Of a stretch of DNA of 64,000 bases, positions 18,402-25,462 are shown one piece after another (position 1 is the first letter of the stretch; every line of letters starts with the position of its first letter). The position numbers and the translations under genes are program-made. The notes below the pieces were generated by a model. That model had not been told where the DNA came from. It ran no database searches and was given only the letters and a program-made list of their open reading frames with translations. Origin of the DNA: Anaerolineales bacterium (GTDB taxonomy: Bacteria; Chloroflexota; Anaerolineae; 4572-78; J111); assembly GCA_015075405.1 (NCBI GenBank), contig JABTUK010000004.1, positions 310,001 to 374,000 on the forward strand. Reading direction: 5' to 3'.

Positions 18402-19250
18402 ATGAAATTAGCAGTTTTGGCCGATATTCATGGCAATTACCAGGCTTTGCAAGCAGTGACAGCCCATGTCGAACAATGGCAGCCCGACCAGGTGGTGGTG
18501 GCCGGCGATATTGTCAATCGCGGGCCGCGCTCGCGCGACTGTTTGCGTTTTGTGCAGCACAAACAGCAGACGCAAGGCTGGCTAACGGTGCGGGGTAATC
18601 ACGAAGATTACATTATCGGCCAGGCCCAACCCGACTGCCCCCGCAGTGGCGTGCTTTTTGAAATGCACCGCAACACCTATTGGACCTACCAGCAGCTCAA
18701 TGGCGACGTGGCCGCGCTGATGACCATGCCTTTTCAGCTTGATTTATCCGCGCCTGATGGCAGCAAGATTACCGTTATGCATGCCTCTACCCAGGGTACG
18801 CGCAAGGGTATCTTTATAGATACTCCCGACGAGGAACTACGCCAAAAAATTGTCGCCACTTCAGCCCTGTTTTGTGTTGGACACACCCACCTGCCCCTGA
18901 TTCGACACCTCGACCAGACTTTGGTGGTCAATGCGGGGGCGGTTGGCCTGCCTTTCGACGGCGACCCGCGCGCCGGCTATGCCCAGGTAGAGTGGCAGTC
19001 CGGTAGCTGGTCAGCCGAAATTATCCGGCTCGATTACGACCGCCGGCAGGCCGAACAGGATTTTTTCGAAAGCGGCTTTATGCGTGACAGCGGCCCCCTC
19101 GCCCCGGTCATTTTGGATGAATTTCGCCGCGCCCGTTCCCATCTCTATCAATGGACGGCATGGTATCAAGCCCGAATTCTGGCCGGTGAGATGAGCGTGG
19201 AAGATTCAACCCTGGAGTATATGGCAAGCTTGAAATTGGAAAAAAGATAA
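18402..19250 (+). CDS. Calcineurin-like metallophosphoesterase
   Basis: The 282-residue protein carries the dinuclear-metal motifs of the family in order: DIHGN at the N-terminus, GDIVNRGP, GNHE, and GHTHLP, with a further metal histidine in VMHAS. It resembles YfcE/ApaH-like phosphodiesterases. Being the first gene after the riboswitch terminator and 4 bases from cofG, it is probably B12-regulated and may hydrolyse a phosphate ester in cofactor synthesis, for example an alpha-ribazole or F420-related phosphate. That role is a guess from position only. Confidence 0.85.
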   Translation: MKLAVLADIHGNYQALQAVTAHVEQWQPDQVVVAGDIVNRGPRSRDCLRFVQHKQQTQGWLTVRGNHEDYIIGQAQPDCPRSGVLFEMHRNTYWTYQQLNGDVAALMTMPFQLDLSAPDGSKITVMHASTQGTRKGIFIDTPDEELRQKIVATSALFCVGHTHLPLIRHLDQTLVVNAGAVGLPFDGDPRAGYAQVEWQSGSWSAEIIRLDYDRRQAEQDFFESGFMRDSGPLAPVILDEFRRARSHLYQWTAWYQARILAGEMSVEDSTLEYMASLKLEKR

Positions 19251-19254
19251 AAAC

Positions 19255-20448
19255 GTGGTTAAACCTTTGAGTTATCCAACAAACTCCGTCAAATCCGCAT
19301 CCACCGCCCGTATCAGCCGGACCGAAGCGTACCGGCTGATACGGGCGGTTGGCCAGGAACTGCTGGCCTTAATGCAACAAGCTTCGGCTCTACGTGATGC
19401 CTATCATGGGCGCACTGTTACCTACTCGCGCAAAGTCTTCATCCCGCTGACCAACCTCTGCCGCGATAAGTGCGCCTATTGCACCTTTGCTCAGGCGCCC
19501 AACTCTCCCCGCGCCAAAACTTTAACCCCGGAAGAGGTGTTGCAGATCGCTCGCCAGGGAGCAGCGGCGGGCTGCAAAGAAGCCCTCTTTTCGCTGGGTG
19601 AAAAACCGGAAGATCTGCATCCGTTGGCCCGGCGTCACCTGGCGGCGCTGGGCTATAGCAGCACCCATGAATATTTGCAGGCCATGTGTCGTCTGGTCTT
19701 TACCGAAACTGGGCTGATTCCTCACGCCAACCCCGGTGTGATGAGCCGGGCTGAAATGGCGGCCCTGCGCCCCTGGAACGGCAGTATGGGCATGATGCTG
19801 GAAAATGTCAGTCCCCGGCTCATGGAACCGAGCCAGGCCCACTTTGGCTGCGTGGGCAAAGCCCCCCGGGCGCGCCTGGAAACACTGGCCCACGCCGGAG
19901 AGTTGAAAGTGCCTTTTACCACCGGCATCCTCATCGGCATTGGTGAAACACCGGAAGAGCGAGTGGACAGCCTTTTTGCCATCGCTGATATGCGCACCCG
20001 CTACGGCCAGATTCAGGAGGTCATCATCCAGAATTTTCGGCGTAAGTCCGACATCCGCTTTCGGGACAAAGATGAACCAAGCGTATTGGATATGCTCCGT
20101 ACTATTGCCGTGGCCCGGCTCATCCTGGGCGGGGCGATGAACCTCCAGGCTCCGCCCAATCTCACCCCCGATGCCTACGGTCTGTACTTGCTGGCCGGCA
20201 TTAACGATTGGGGCGGCGTCTCACCCGTCACCGCCGATCACATCAACCCCGAAGCCGCCTGGCCTAAAATTGCCGAACTGCGGGCCGTTACCGCCGAGGC
20301 CGGTTTTGAACTGCGCGAGCGTTTGACTATCTATCCTGAATATCTAACTCAGCGCCCTGATTTTGTTGAACCCCACCTTTACGCCCACGCCCGACAGTGG
20401 GTGGATGAGCAGGGGTTAGTCAAGCGGGAATGGACTTTCCAAAATTAA
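19255..20448 (+). CDS. cofG: FO synthase subunit 1 (CofG), radical SAM
   Basis: CofG, with CofH, forms the deazaflavin FO, the redox chromophore of coenzyme F420. The 397-residue protein has the radical SAM cluster motif CRDKCAYC in the typical context VFIPLTNLCRDKCAYCTF, then LFSLGEKPE, GLIPHANPGVMS and TTGILIGIGETPEER, all characteristic of CofG. It begins with GTG 4 bases after the phosphoesterase stop and precedes cofH by 13 bases. No terminator is seen between the B12 riboswitch and this gene apart from the riboswitch's own, so it should share that control. Confidence 0.93.
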   Translation: MVKPLSYPTNSVKSASTARISRTEAYRLIRAVGQELLALMQQASALRDAYHGRTVTYSRKVFIPLTNLCRDKCAYCTFAQAPNSPRAKTLTPEEVLQIARQGAAAGCKEALFSLGEKPEDLHPLARRHLAALGYSSTHEYLQAMCRLVFTETGLIPHANPGVMSRAEMAALRPWNGSMGMMLENVSPRLMEPSQAHFGCVGKAPRARLETLAHAGELKVPFTTGILIGIGETPEERVDSLFAIADMRTRYGQIQEVIIQNFRRKSDIRFRDKDEPSVLDMLRTIAVARLILGGAMNLQAPPNLTPDAYGLYLLAGINDWGGVSPVTADHINPEAAWPKIAELRAVTAEAGFELRERLTIYPEYLTQRPDFVEPHLYAHARQWVDEQGLVKREWTFQN

Positions 20449-20461
20449 TTCGAGGATTTTT

Positions 20462-21751
20462 ATGGTTAATGAATTTGCCACACCTCAATTAGATCAACTT
20501 CTATGTAGCGTCAGCAAACCGGTGGGTTGTATTTTGGACAAGGCTCTGGCCGATCAAGAAATCAGCGTTTCCGATGCTCTGGTGCTGTTCCAAACGCGAG
20601 GGCTTGACCTGCTGGCCTTGACTGCCACCGCCGACGAGCTGCGCCGCCGTCAGGTCGGTGAGCGGATTACCTATGTTAAAGTCCGCAACATTAACTTTAC
20701 CAATGTTTGCTACACTGCTTGTAAGTTCTGCGCTTTTGGCCGCCCGGAAAAAGACGCCGAGGCTTATACCTTCAACCTCGAAGAAGTCGTCCAACAGGCG
20801 GTTGAAGCCTGGAATTGGGGCTGCACCGAGATTTGTATGCAAGGTGGGTTGAACCCCAAATTGGGCGGTGACATTTACCTGCGCCTGGTGCGAGCCATCA
20901 AAACTGCTCTGCCCAACCTGCATCTGCATGCCTTCTCTCCGTTTGAAATTCAATATGCCAGCCAACTGACCGGCAAACCGCCGGAATATGTGCTGCGCGA
21001 GCTAAAAGAGGCGGGGCTGGGCAGTATCCCCGGCACGGCCGCCGAGATTCTGGACACGGACATTCGCCAGGTTTTGACCAAAAACAAACTCAGCGCCGCA
21101 GCCTGGATCGAGATTATCAAAACCGCCCATCGGGTGGGGCTGCCTTCTACCGCCACCATTATGTACGGCCACGTGGACGCCCCCCATCACTGGGCCAACC
21201 ACCTGGCCCTGATCCGCCAGATTCAGCGCGAAACCGGCGGCTTCACCGAATTTGTCCCCCTGGGTTTCATCCACCAGAACACCCGCCTTTACACCGAAGG
21301 TCAAGCGAGACCCGGACCCACCGGCCCGGAGCATCTCAAGATGCACGCCGTTGCTCGGTTGATGTTGGGGCAAGATATCCCCAACCTGCAAGTCAGTTGG
21401 GTTAAATTAGGGCCGGCCATGAGCCAGATGTGCCTGAGCGCCGGGGCTAATGATTTTGGCGGCACCCTCATCAATGAGCGGATCAGCCGCATGGCCGGCG
21501 CTACTTCGGGCCAATATATGCCACCCGAAGAATTTGAACGGCTGATTCTAGATTTAGGGCGCATTCCAGCGCAGCGAACCACGCTTTACCACATTTTGCG
21601 CGAAGGCCAGCGCCACTACAACCCGGCCAGGCCACAAACCATGCGTTCCTTTGAGGCGAGCCAACCGATTCAATCGGTTATGGTAACGACTCAACCATGT
21701 CATTTCGAGGCCGTAGGCCGAGAAATCTATGGAGCGCCACAGCAGTGTTAG
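20462..21751 (+). CDS. cofH: FO synthase subunit 2 (CofH), radical SAM
   Basis: CofH joins the tyrosine-derived part to the pyrimidine precursor of FO. The 429-residue sequence has the cluster motif CYTACKFC within NINFTNVCYTACKFCAFGR, then EICMQGGLNPKL, GLGSIPGTAAEILD and ATIMYGHVD, which separate CofH from the menaquinone enzymes MqnC and MqnE. The last 18 or so residues (from about PCHFEAVGRE) are translated from one arm of a dispersed palindrome at 21696, so the original stop was probably lost and the tail is acquired. Core domain is complete. Confidence 0.93.
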   Translation: MVNEFATPQLDQLLCSVSKPVGCILDKALADQEISVSDALVLFQTRGLDLLALTATADELRRRQVGERITYVKVRNINFTNVCYTACKFCAFGRPEKDAEAYTFNLEEVVQQAVEAWNWGCTEICMQGGLNPKLGGDIYLRLVRAIKTALPNLHLHAFSPFEIQYASQLTGKPPEYVLRELKEAGLGSIPGTAAEILDTDIRQVLTKNKLSAAAWIEIIKTAHRVGLPSTATIMYGHVDAPHHWANHLALIRQIQRETGGFTEFVPLGFIHQNTRLYTEGQARPGPTGPEHLKMHAVARLMLGQDIPNLQVSWVKLGPAMSQMCLSAGANDFGGTLINERISRMAGATSGQYMPPEEFERLILDLGRIPAQRTTLYHILREGQRHYNPARPQTMRSFEASQPIQSVMVTTQPCHFEAVGREIYGAPQQC

Positions 21752-21780
21752 GGATTTCTCCCTTCGGTCGAAATGACATG
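21696..21780. repeat. CATGTCATTTCGAGG palindrome overlapping cofH end
   Basis: CATGTCATTTCGAGGCCGTA and TTCGGTCGAAATGACATG form the outer inverted arms, with GAGAAATC / GGATTTCTC inside. Its left arm is translated as the CofH tail. The same family occurs at 59071 and 61030. Confidence 0.8.
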
Positions 21781-21808
21781 CCTGCGCAGTTACAAAAAAG
21801 GATAACTC

Positions 21809-23233
21809 ATGTATCAAACTACAGACAACCTTTTGTTGATCGGCCACGGCAGCCGCGACGCCGAAGCCATCACCGAATATCAGCAATTTGCCGAAAAGCT
21901 GGCCGACTCGCTGGCCCTGCCGGTCTACCCCTGCTTTCTGGAGTTTGCCGACCCGCCCATTGTGGACGGGATTCGCGCCTGCGTTGAGGCCGGGGCGCGG
22001 CAGGTGGTCGCCCTGCCGCTTTTCCTGGGGCCGGCCGGACACCAAAAAAATGACGTGCCGGCTATTCTCAACTGGGCCAAAACTCAGTGGCCCCAAGTCG
22101 GGTTTAAATACGGCGTGCCGCTGGGAGCGCAGCCGCAGATTATCTCCGTTCTGGCCCAACGCGCCGCCGAAGCCATCGCCGCCAGCTCAGCCGCTATTCC
22201 CGCCGCCGAGACGGCTCTACTACTGGTTGGACGGGGCAGCCGCGACCCCGACAGCAACTCTGAGGTGTATAAAATTGGCCGGATGCTTTGGGAGGGCCGG
22301 AGCTACGGTTGGGTAGAAAGCGCTTTTTACAGCCTGACCCAACCCGATATTCCGACCGCCCTGGAACGCTGTATCCGTTTGGGGGCGCGGCGGGTGGTGG
22401 TGCTGCCTTATTTACTCTTCACCGGCGCTATTTGCCGGCGCACCGGCGACCAGGCGCGAGCCGTCCAGGCCCGTCACCCCGACGTCGAAATTCTGGTGGC
22501 CGAACACCTGAGTCTTCATCCCGAAATCATCGAGGCAGTCCGCTACCGCTACCAGGAAGTGGTCGAAGGCACGGCCACGATGACTTGCGATTTGTGCAAG
22601 TATCGGCACCGCTTTGCCGGTTTTGAGGACGAACACGGCCTGCCCCAAACCTCCGATCATCACCACGGCTTGCGCGGTGTACCGCACACCCACGGGCCGC
22701 ACGGTTACAGTTATGAGCAAGCTTTGGAAACTCTCTTACCGCCCCGTTATCAAAACGGCCAGAAAGCCAGCCCCGTGCCAATGGCTGCCGCTCCTCTGAA
22801 ATATGATGTTGCCGGACAGGTTGCCTGGGACGAAATCTGGGCCGATTTTTGCGACCTGGCTCTGGCCGGCGGCCCGCCCCATCGTGGAGAGCTGCTGGAG
22901 CCGGTTTTGCCCGAAGTTGTCGCGGCCAATCCGCAGGGGTACGAAAAAGTTCTGGCAGAACTGGAACGGGGTCTGCGTTTGGTCACGGGATTGGCAGTTG
23001 TGCCCAGCAAATCCCTTGGTTGGATTGGTTTGCAATGCGCCAGTGAAGCGATGGCGCTGTGGCTGCTGCGAGCCATCGTCGTCGAAAATATCTGTGTGCG
23101 CCGGGAAGGGCAAACGCTCTTTTTGCCTGCCGGGCCGGACTTTCGGCTGGAATATGAAATCAAAAATGTGATTACCGTCGCCGCCAAAACCCACCATTAC
23201 TGGTCGGAGCATATTATGGCAGGCGGCGCATGA
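21809..23233 (+). CDS. cbiX: Sirohydrochlorin cobaltochelatase CbiX, long form with extra C-terminal domain
   Basis: CbiX inserts Co2+ into sirohydrochlorin, committing it to the early-cobalt B12 route. The 474-residue protein has two chelatase repeats, one starting LLLIGHGSRDAEAI and one LLLVGRGSRDPDSN, each with family metal/tetrapyrrole residues. Then come an MxCxxC motif (MTCDLC) and a histidine-rich stretch (HHHGLRGVPHTHGPHG), as in long bacterial CbiX forms that bind an Fe-S cluster. The last 130 residues, ending AAKTHHYWSEH, form an additional domain I do not recognise. The stop overlaps cbiC as ATGA. Confidence 0.92.
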   Translation: MYQTTDNLLLIGHGSRDAEAITEYQQFAEKLADSLALPVYPCFLEFADPPIVDGIRACVEAGARQVVALPLFLGPAGHQKNDVPAILNWAKTQWPQVGFKYGVPLGAQPQIISVLAQRAAEAIAASSAAIPAAETALLLVGRGSRDPDSNSEVYKIGRMLWEGRSYGWVESAFYSLTQPDIPTALERCIRLGARRVVVLPYLLFTGAICRRTGDQARAVQARHPDVEILVAEHLSLHPEIIEAVRYRYQEVVEGTATMTCDLCKYRHRFAGFEDEHGLPQTSDHHHGLRGVPHTHGPHGYSYEQALETLLPPRYQNGQKASPVPMAAAPLKYDVAGQVAWDEIWADFCDLALAGGPPHRGELLEPVLPEVVAANPQGYEKVLAELERGLRLVTGLAVVPSKSLGWIGLQCASEAMALWLLRAIVVENICVRREGQTLFLPAGPDFRLEYEIKNVITVAAKTHHYWSEHIMAGGA

Positions 23234-23889
23234 CTGATTATATCCAATCGCCCGTCGCCATCGCCGCCGATTCCTTTGCCATCATCCGGTCTGAGCTGCG
23301 AGCCGCAGGGTATCAACTTGAGCCTCCCCTGGCCGCTGTGATAGAACGCATCATTCACAGCACCGCCGACTTTGATTTTGCCAAAATCACCCAGACCAGC
23401 CCTGGCGCAGTCGAAGCCGGACTGCGCGCGCTGCGCTCCGGTTGCTCCGTCATCACCGATGTGCGGATGGTGCAAGTGGGGATTAGTACGGCTCGGCTGG
23501 CGGCCCTGGGCGGAAACTTGCACTGCTTTGTCGCCGACGACTTGACCCGCCAGCGCGCCGAAGCTGCTGGAGTGACGCGCAGCGCGATGGGTATCCGTCT
23601 GGCTGCTGAACAAGGTCTTCTCGGAAACAGCGTCATTGCCATCGGCAACGCACCGACTGCCTTGTATGAAGTTATTCGTTGCATCGAAGCAGGATTTCGC
23701 CCGGCTCTGGTGATTGGCGTCCCGGTAGGTTTTGTCAGTACCGCTGAGAGCAAGGAAGCGTTGCAGCAGGTAACGGCTGTCCCCTGGCTTGTCACAACGG
23801 GCCGCAAAGGCGGCTCAACCGTGGCCGTAGCGATTGTCAATGCGCTCCTGCGTCTGGCAGCCGGTGGCTCCAATCTGGACGTGGATTGA
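23230..23889 (+). CDS. cbiC: Cobalt-precorrin-8 methylmutase CbiC
   Basis: CbiC/CobH moves the methyl group from C11 to C12 to give cobyrinic acid. The 219-residue product has the catalytic histidine in ERIIHSTADFDFA, then SGCSVITDVRMVQVGI, AIGNAPTALYEV and VGFVSTAESKEAL, the standard blocks of the family. It starts inside the cbiX stop (ATGA), so the two are translationally coupled. A GAGGCGAGG-type palindrome begins two bases after its stop. Confidence 0.94.
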   Translation: MTDYIQSPVAIAADSFAIIRSELRAAGYQLEPPLAAVIERIIHSTADFDFAKITQTSPGAVEAGLRALRSGCSVITDVRMVQVGISTARLAALGGNLHCFVADDLTRQRAEAAGVTRSAMGIRLAAEQGLLGNSVIAIGNAPTALYEVIRCIEAGFRPALVIGVPVGFVSTAESKEALQQVTAVPWLVTTGRKGGSTVAVAIVNALLRLAAGGSNLDVD

Positions 23890-23890
23890 A

Positions 23891-23977
23891 AGAGGGGGGC
23901 GAGGACGCGAAGGGGCGAGGACACGGGAGGCGAAAAGACCTATCATCGCCTCCTCGCCTCACGCGCCATCGCCTCAT
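23891..23977. repeat. GAGGCGAGGACGCGAGG-word palindrome, cbiC/cbiD gap
   Basis: GGGGGGCGAGGACGCGAAGG and GGCGAGGACACGGGAGGCG face CATCGCCTCCTCGCCTC and CGCCATCGCCTCATCC. It occupies nearly the entire gap and ends 9 bases before the cbiD start. Confidence 0.85.
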
Positions 23978-23986
23978 CCAGAGATA

Positions 23987-25342
23987 ATGCCAATCGAAAA
24001 TCGAAAATCGAAAATCGAAAATCGAAAATATCCTGTTCCGCCGCGCCGCCGGGATGGTCAGCGGGTCGGCTACACCACCGGCAGCAACGCCGCCGCCGCC
24101 GCTAAGGCCGCCACGTTGGCCCTGCTGACCGGCCGCTGGCCCGAAACCGTTACCATTACCCTGCCCCTTGGCGAAACGGCGACGATGACGCCGGTCGAGC
24201 AGCAATTGGTGATAAATGACCGGAGACAGGAGACAGGAGACCGGGAAGGAGCGCCGGTCCTCGGTCTCCCGTCTCCGGTCGGCGAAGCCTACTGCTGCAT
24301 GGTCAAAGACGCGGGCGACGACCCTGACGTGACTCACGGTGCGCTCATTTGCGCCCGCGTGCGTTGGACGGAAAAGCCCGGCCTGAGCCTCGAAGGGGGC
24401 GAGGGGGTGGGCCGCGTCACCTTGCCGGGTCTGGGTCTGGAGGTCGGTGGGCCGGCTATCAACCCGGTGCCCCGCCGCCAGATTCGGGATAACGTGGCCG
24501 ATGCCGTGCGGGAGGCCCATCCAGATGAGCCGGATTTTTTGGACAGGTACGGCCTGGAGGTCACCATCAGTGTGCCAGAGGGGGCCGGATTGGCGAAAAA
24601 GACGCTCAACGCCCGGTTGGGGATTGTGGACGGAATCAGTATTTTGGGCACCACCGGTAAGGTTTTCCCCTACAGCACGGCGGCCTGGCGGGCTAGCGTC
24701 ATCCAGGCGGTGGAGGTGGCGGCCAAAAACAGCGTGGAAAAAGTGGTCCTGGCGACCGGCAATCGGTCCGAAAGCTATGCCATGCAGATTTTTCCCGAAC
24801 TGCCCGAAGTCGCTTTTGTCGAGTTGAGCGTTTTTACCGGGGATGCCCTCAAAACGTGTGTGGCGCATGGGGTCAAATCGGTGGTGTTTGTGGGCATGAT
24901 GGGCAAGATGGTCAAGACCGCCCAGGGCCACATGACCACCCACGTGGCCGGCAACCAGGTGGATTTCAATTTTCTGGCCCAGGTCTGCCGCGACAGCGGC
25001 GCGCCCCCCGAATTGACTGAAGCGGTCGCGGCGGCGAATACGGGCCGTCATTTTTTAGAGTTGTGCCAGCAGTGGAATTTTTATACCCCAGTGCAGCGGG
25101 TGGCGGATTTGGCTCTGGCCAGTTGTCAGAAATTCGTCAGCGATAACGGCGGACGAATGGCCCTGGAAGTCATCCTGGTAGATTTTGACGGGACCATACT
25201 GGCCCGCGCCGCTGGCGGTCAAACCGGCCCCACCGAATCCCCAGCGGCCGATGCCACTCCCCTAATCCAGCGCCTCAGCGCCGATCCGATCCACTCGTAC
25301 GATGACGAATCATTAATGGGGAAAAGAGGCGAGGGAGAGTGA
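23987..25342 (+). CDS. cbiD: Cobalt-precorrin-5B C1-methyltransferase CbiD, with repeat-derived segments
   Basis: CbiD methylates C1 during ring contraction in the anaerobic B12 pathway. The 451-residue protein has the signature RVGYTTGSNAAAAAKAATLA, VKDAGDDPDVTHG, AINPVPRRQI, and GMMGKMVKTAQGHMTTHV. Three parts look acquired. Residues 3-14 are coded by five tandem ATCGAAA units. Residues about 76-98 come from a GACCGGAGAC palindrome placed in frame between PVEQQL and GEAYCCMVKDAG. The last residues GKRGEGE and the stop derive from a GAGGCGAGG arm. ATG 23987 is the last available start before the core. Confidence 0.92.
   Translation: MPIENRKSKIENRKYPVPPRRRDGQRVGYTTGSNAAAAAKAATLALLTGRWPETVTITLPLGETATMTPVEQQLVINDRRQETGDREGAPVLGLPSPVGEAYCCMVKDAGDDPDVTHGALICARVRWTEKPGLSLEGGEGVGRVTLPGLGLEVGGPAINPVPRRQIRDNVADAVREAHPDEPDFLDRYGLEVTISVPEGAGLAKKTLNARLGIVDGISILGTTGKVFPYSTAAWRASVIQAVEVAAKNSVEKVVLATGNRSESYAMQIFPELPEVAFVELSVFTGDALKTCVAHGVKSVVFVGMMGKMVKTAQGHMTTHVAGNQVDFNFLAQVCRDSGAPPELTEAVAAANTGRHFLELCQQWNFYTPVQRVADLALASCQKFVSDNGGRMALEVILVDFDGTILARAAGGQTGPTESPAADATPLIQRLSADPIHSYDDESLMGKRGEGE
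23993..24027 (+). repeat. Five tandem 7-bp ATCGAAA units at the start of cbiD
   Basis: Five exact heptamers run from 23993 to 24027, two codons after the cbiD ATG. Because 7 is not a multiple of 3, gain or loss of one unit would shift the cbiD frame. No ATG, GTG or TTG lies between the array and the conserved core. Confidence 0.9.
24218..24280. repeat. GACCGGAGAC palindrome inserted in frame in cbiD
   Basis: The 27-base arms at 24218 and ending 24280 match in 23 positions (GACCGGAGACAGGAGAC opposed by GGTCTCCCGTCTCCGGTC). The insert keeps the frame open and lies between two conserved CbiD blocks. Confidence 0.85.
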
Positions 25343-25384
25343 GGCGAGGAGGCGAGGAGGCGAAGAGGCGAAGAAGAAGAGAAG
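25326..25384. repeat. GAGGCGAGG arm at the cbiD end (left of the S23 ORF)
   Basis: The purine-rich arm repeats GAGGCGAGG and GGCGAAGAGGCGAAGAAG. Its complement does not follow at once; the matching pyrimidine-rich arm is at 25879-25960, beyond the S23-type coding region. Confidence 0.75.
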
Positions 25385-25462
25385 CCCAGGGGAAATGTAG
25401 CGAGGCTTCATCACCTACCCCCATCCGGGGAGTGCAGACCCAGCCAGAAGGAGGCGCAGAAG

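Noticed and set aside
19255-21751. Menaquinone futalosine-pathway enzymes MqnE/MqnC
   Set aside because: The cluster contexts and motifs GLGSIPGTAAEILD and TTGILIGIGETPEER fit CofH and CofG.
23993-24027. Short direct repeats suggesting a CRISPR array
   Set aside because: The units are head-to-tail heptamers without spacers, and no cas gene is in the window.
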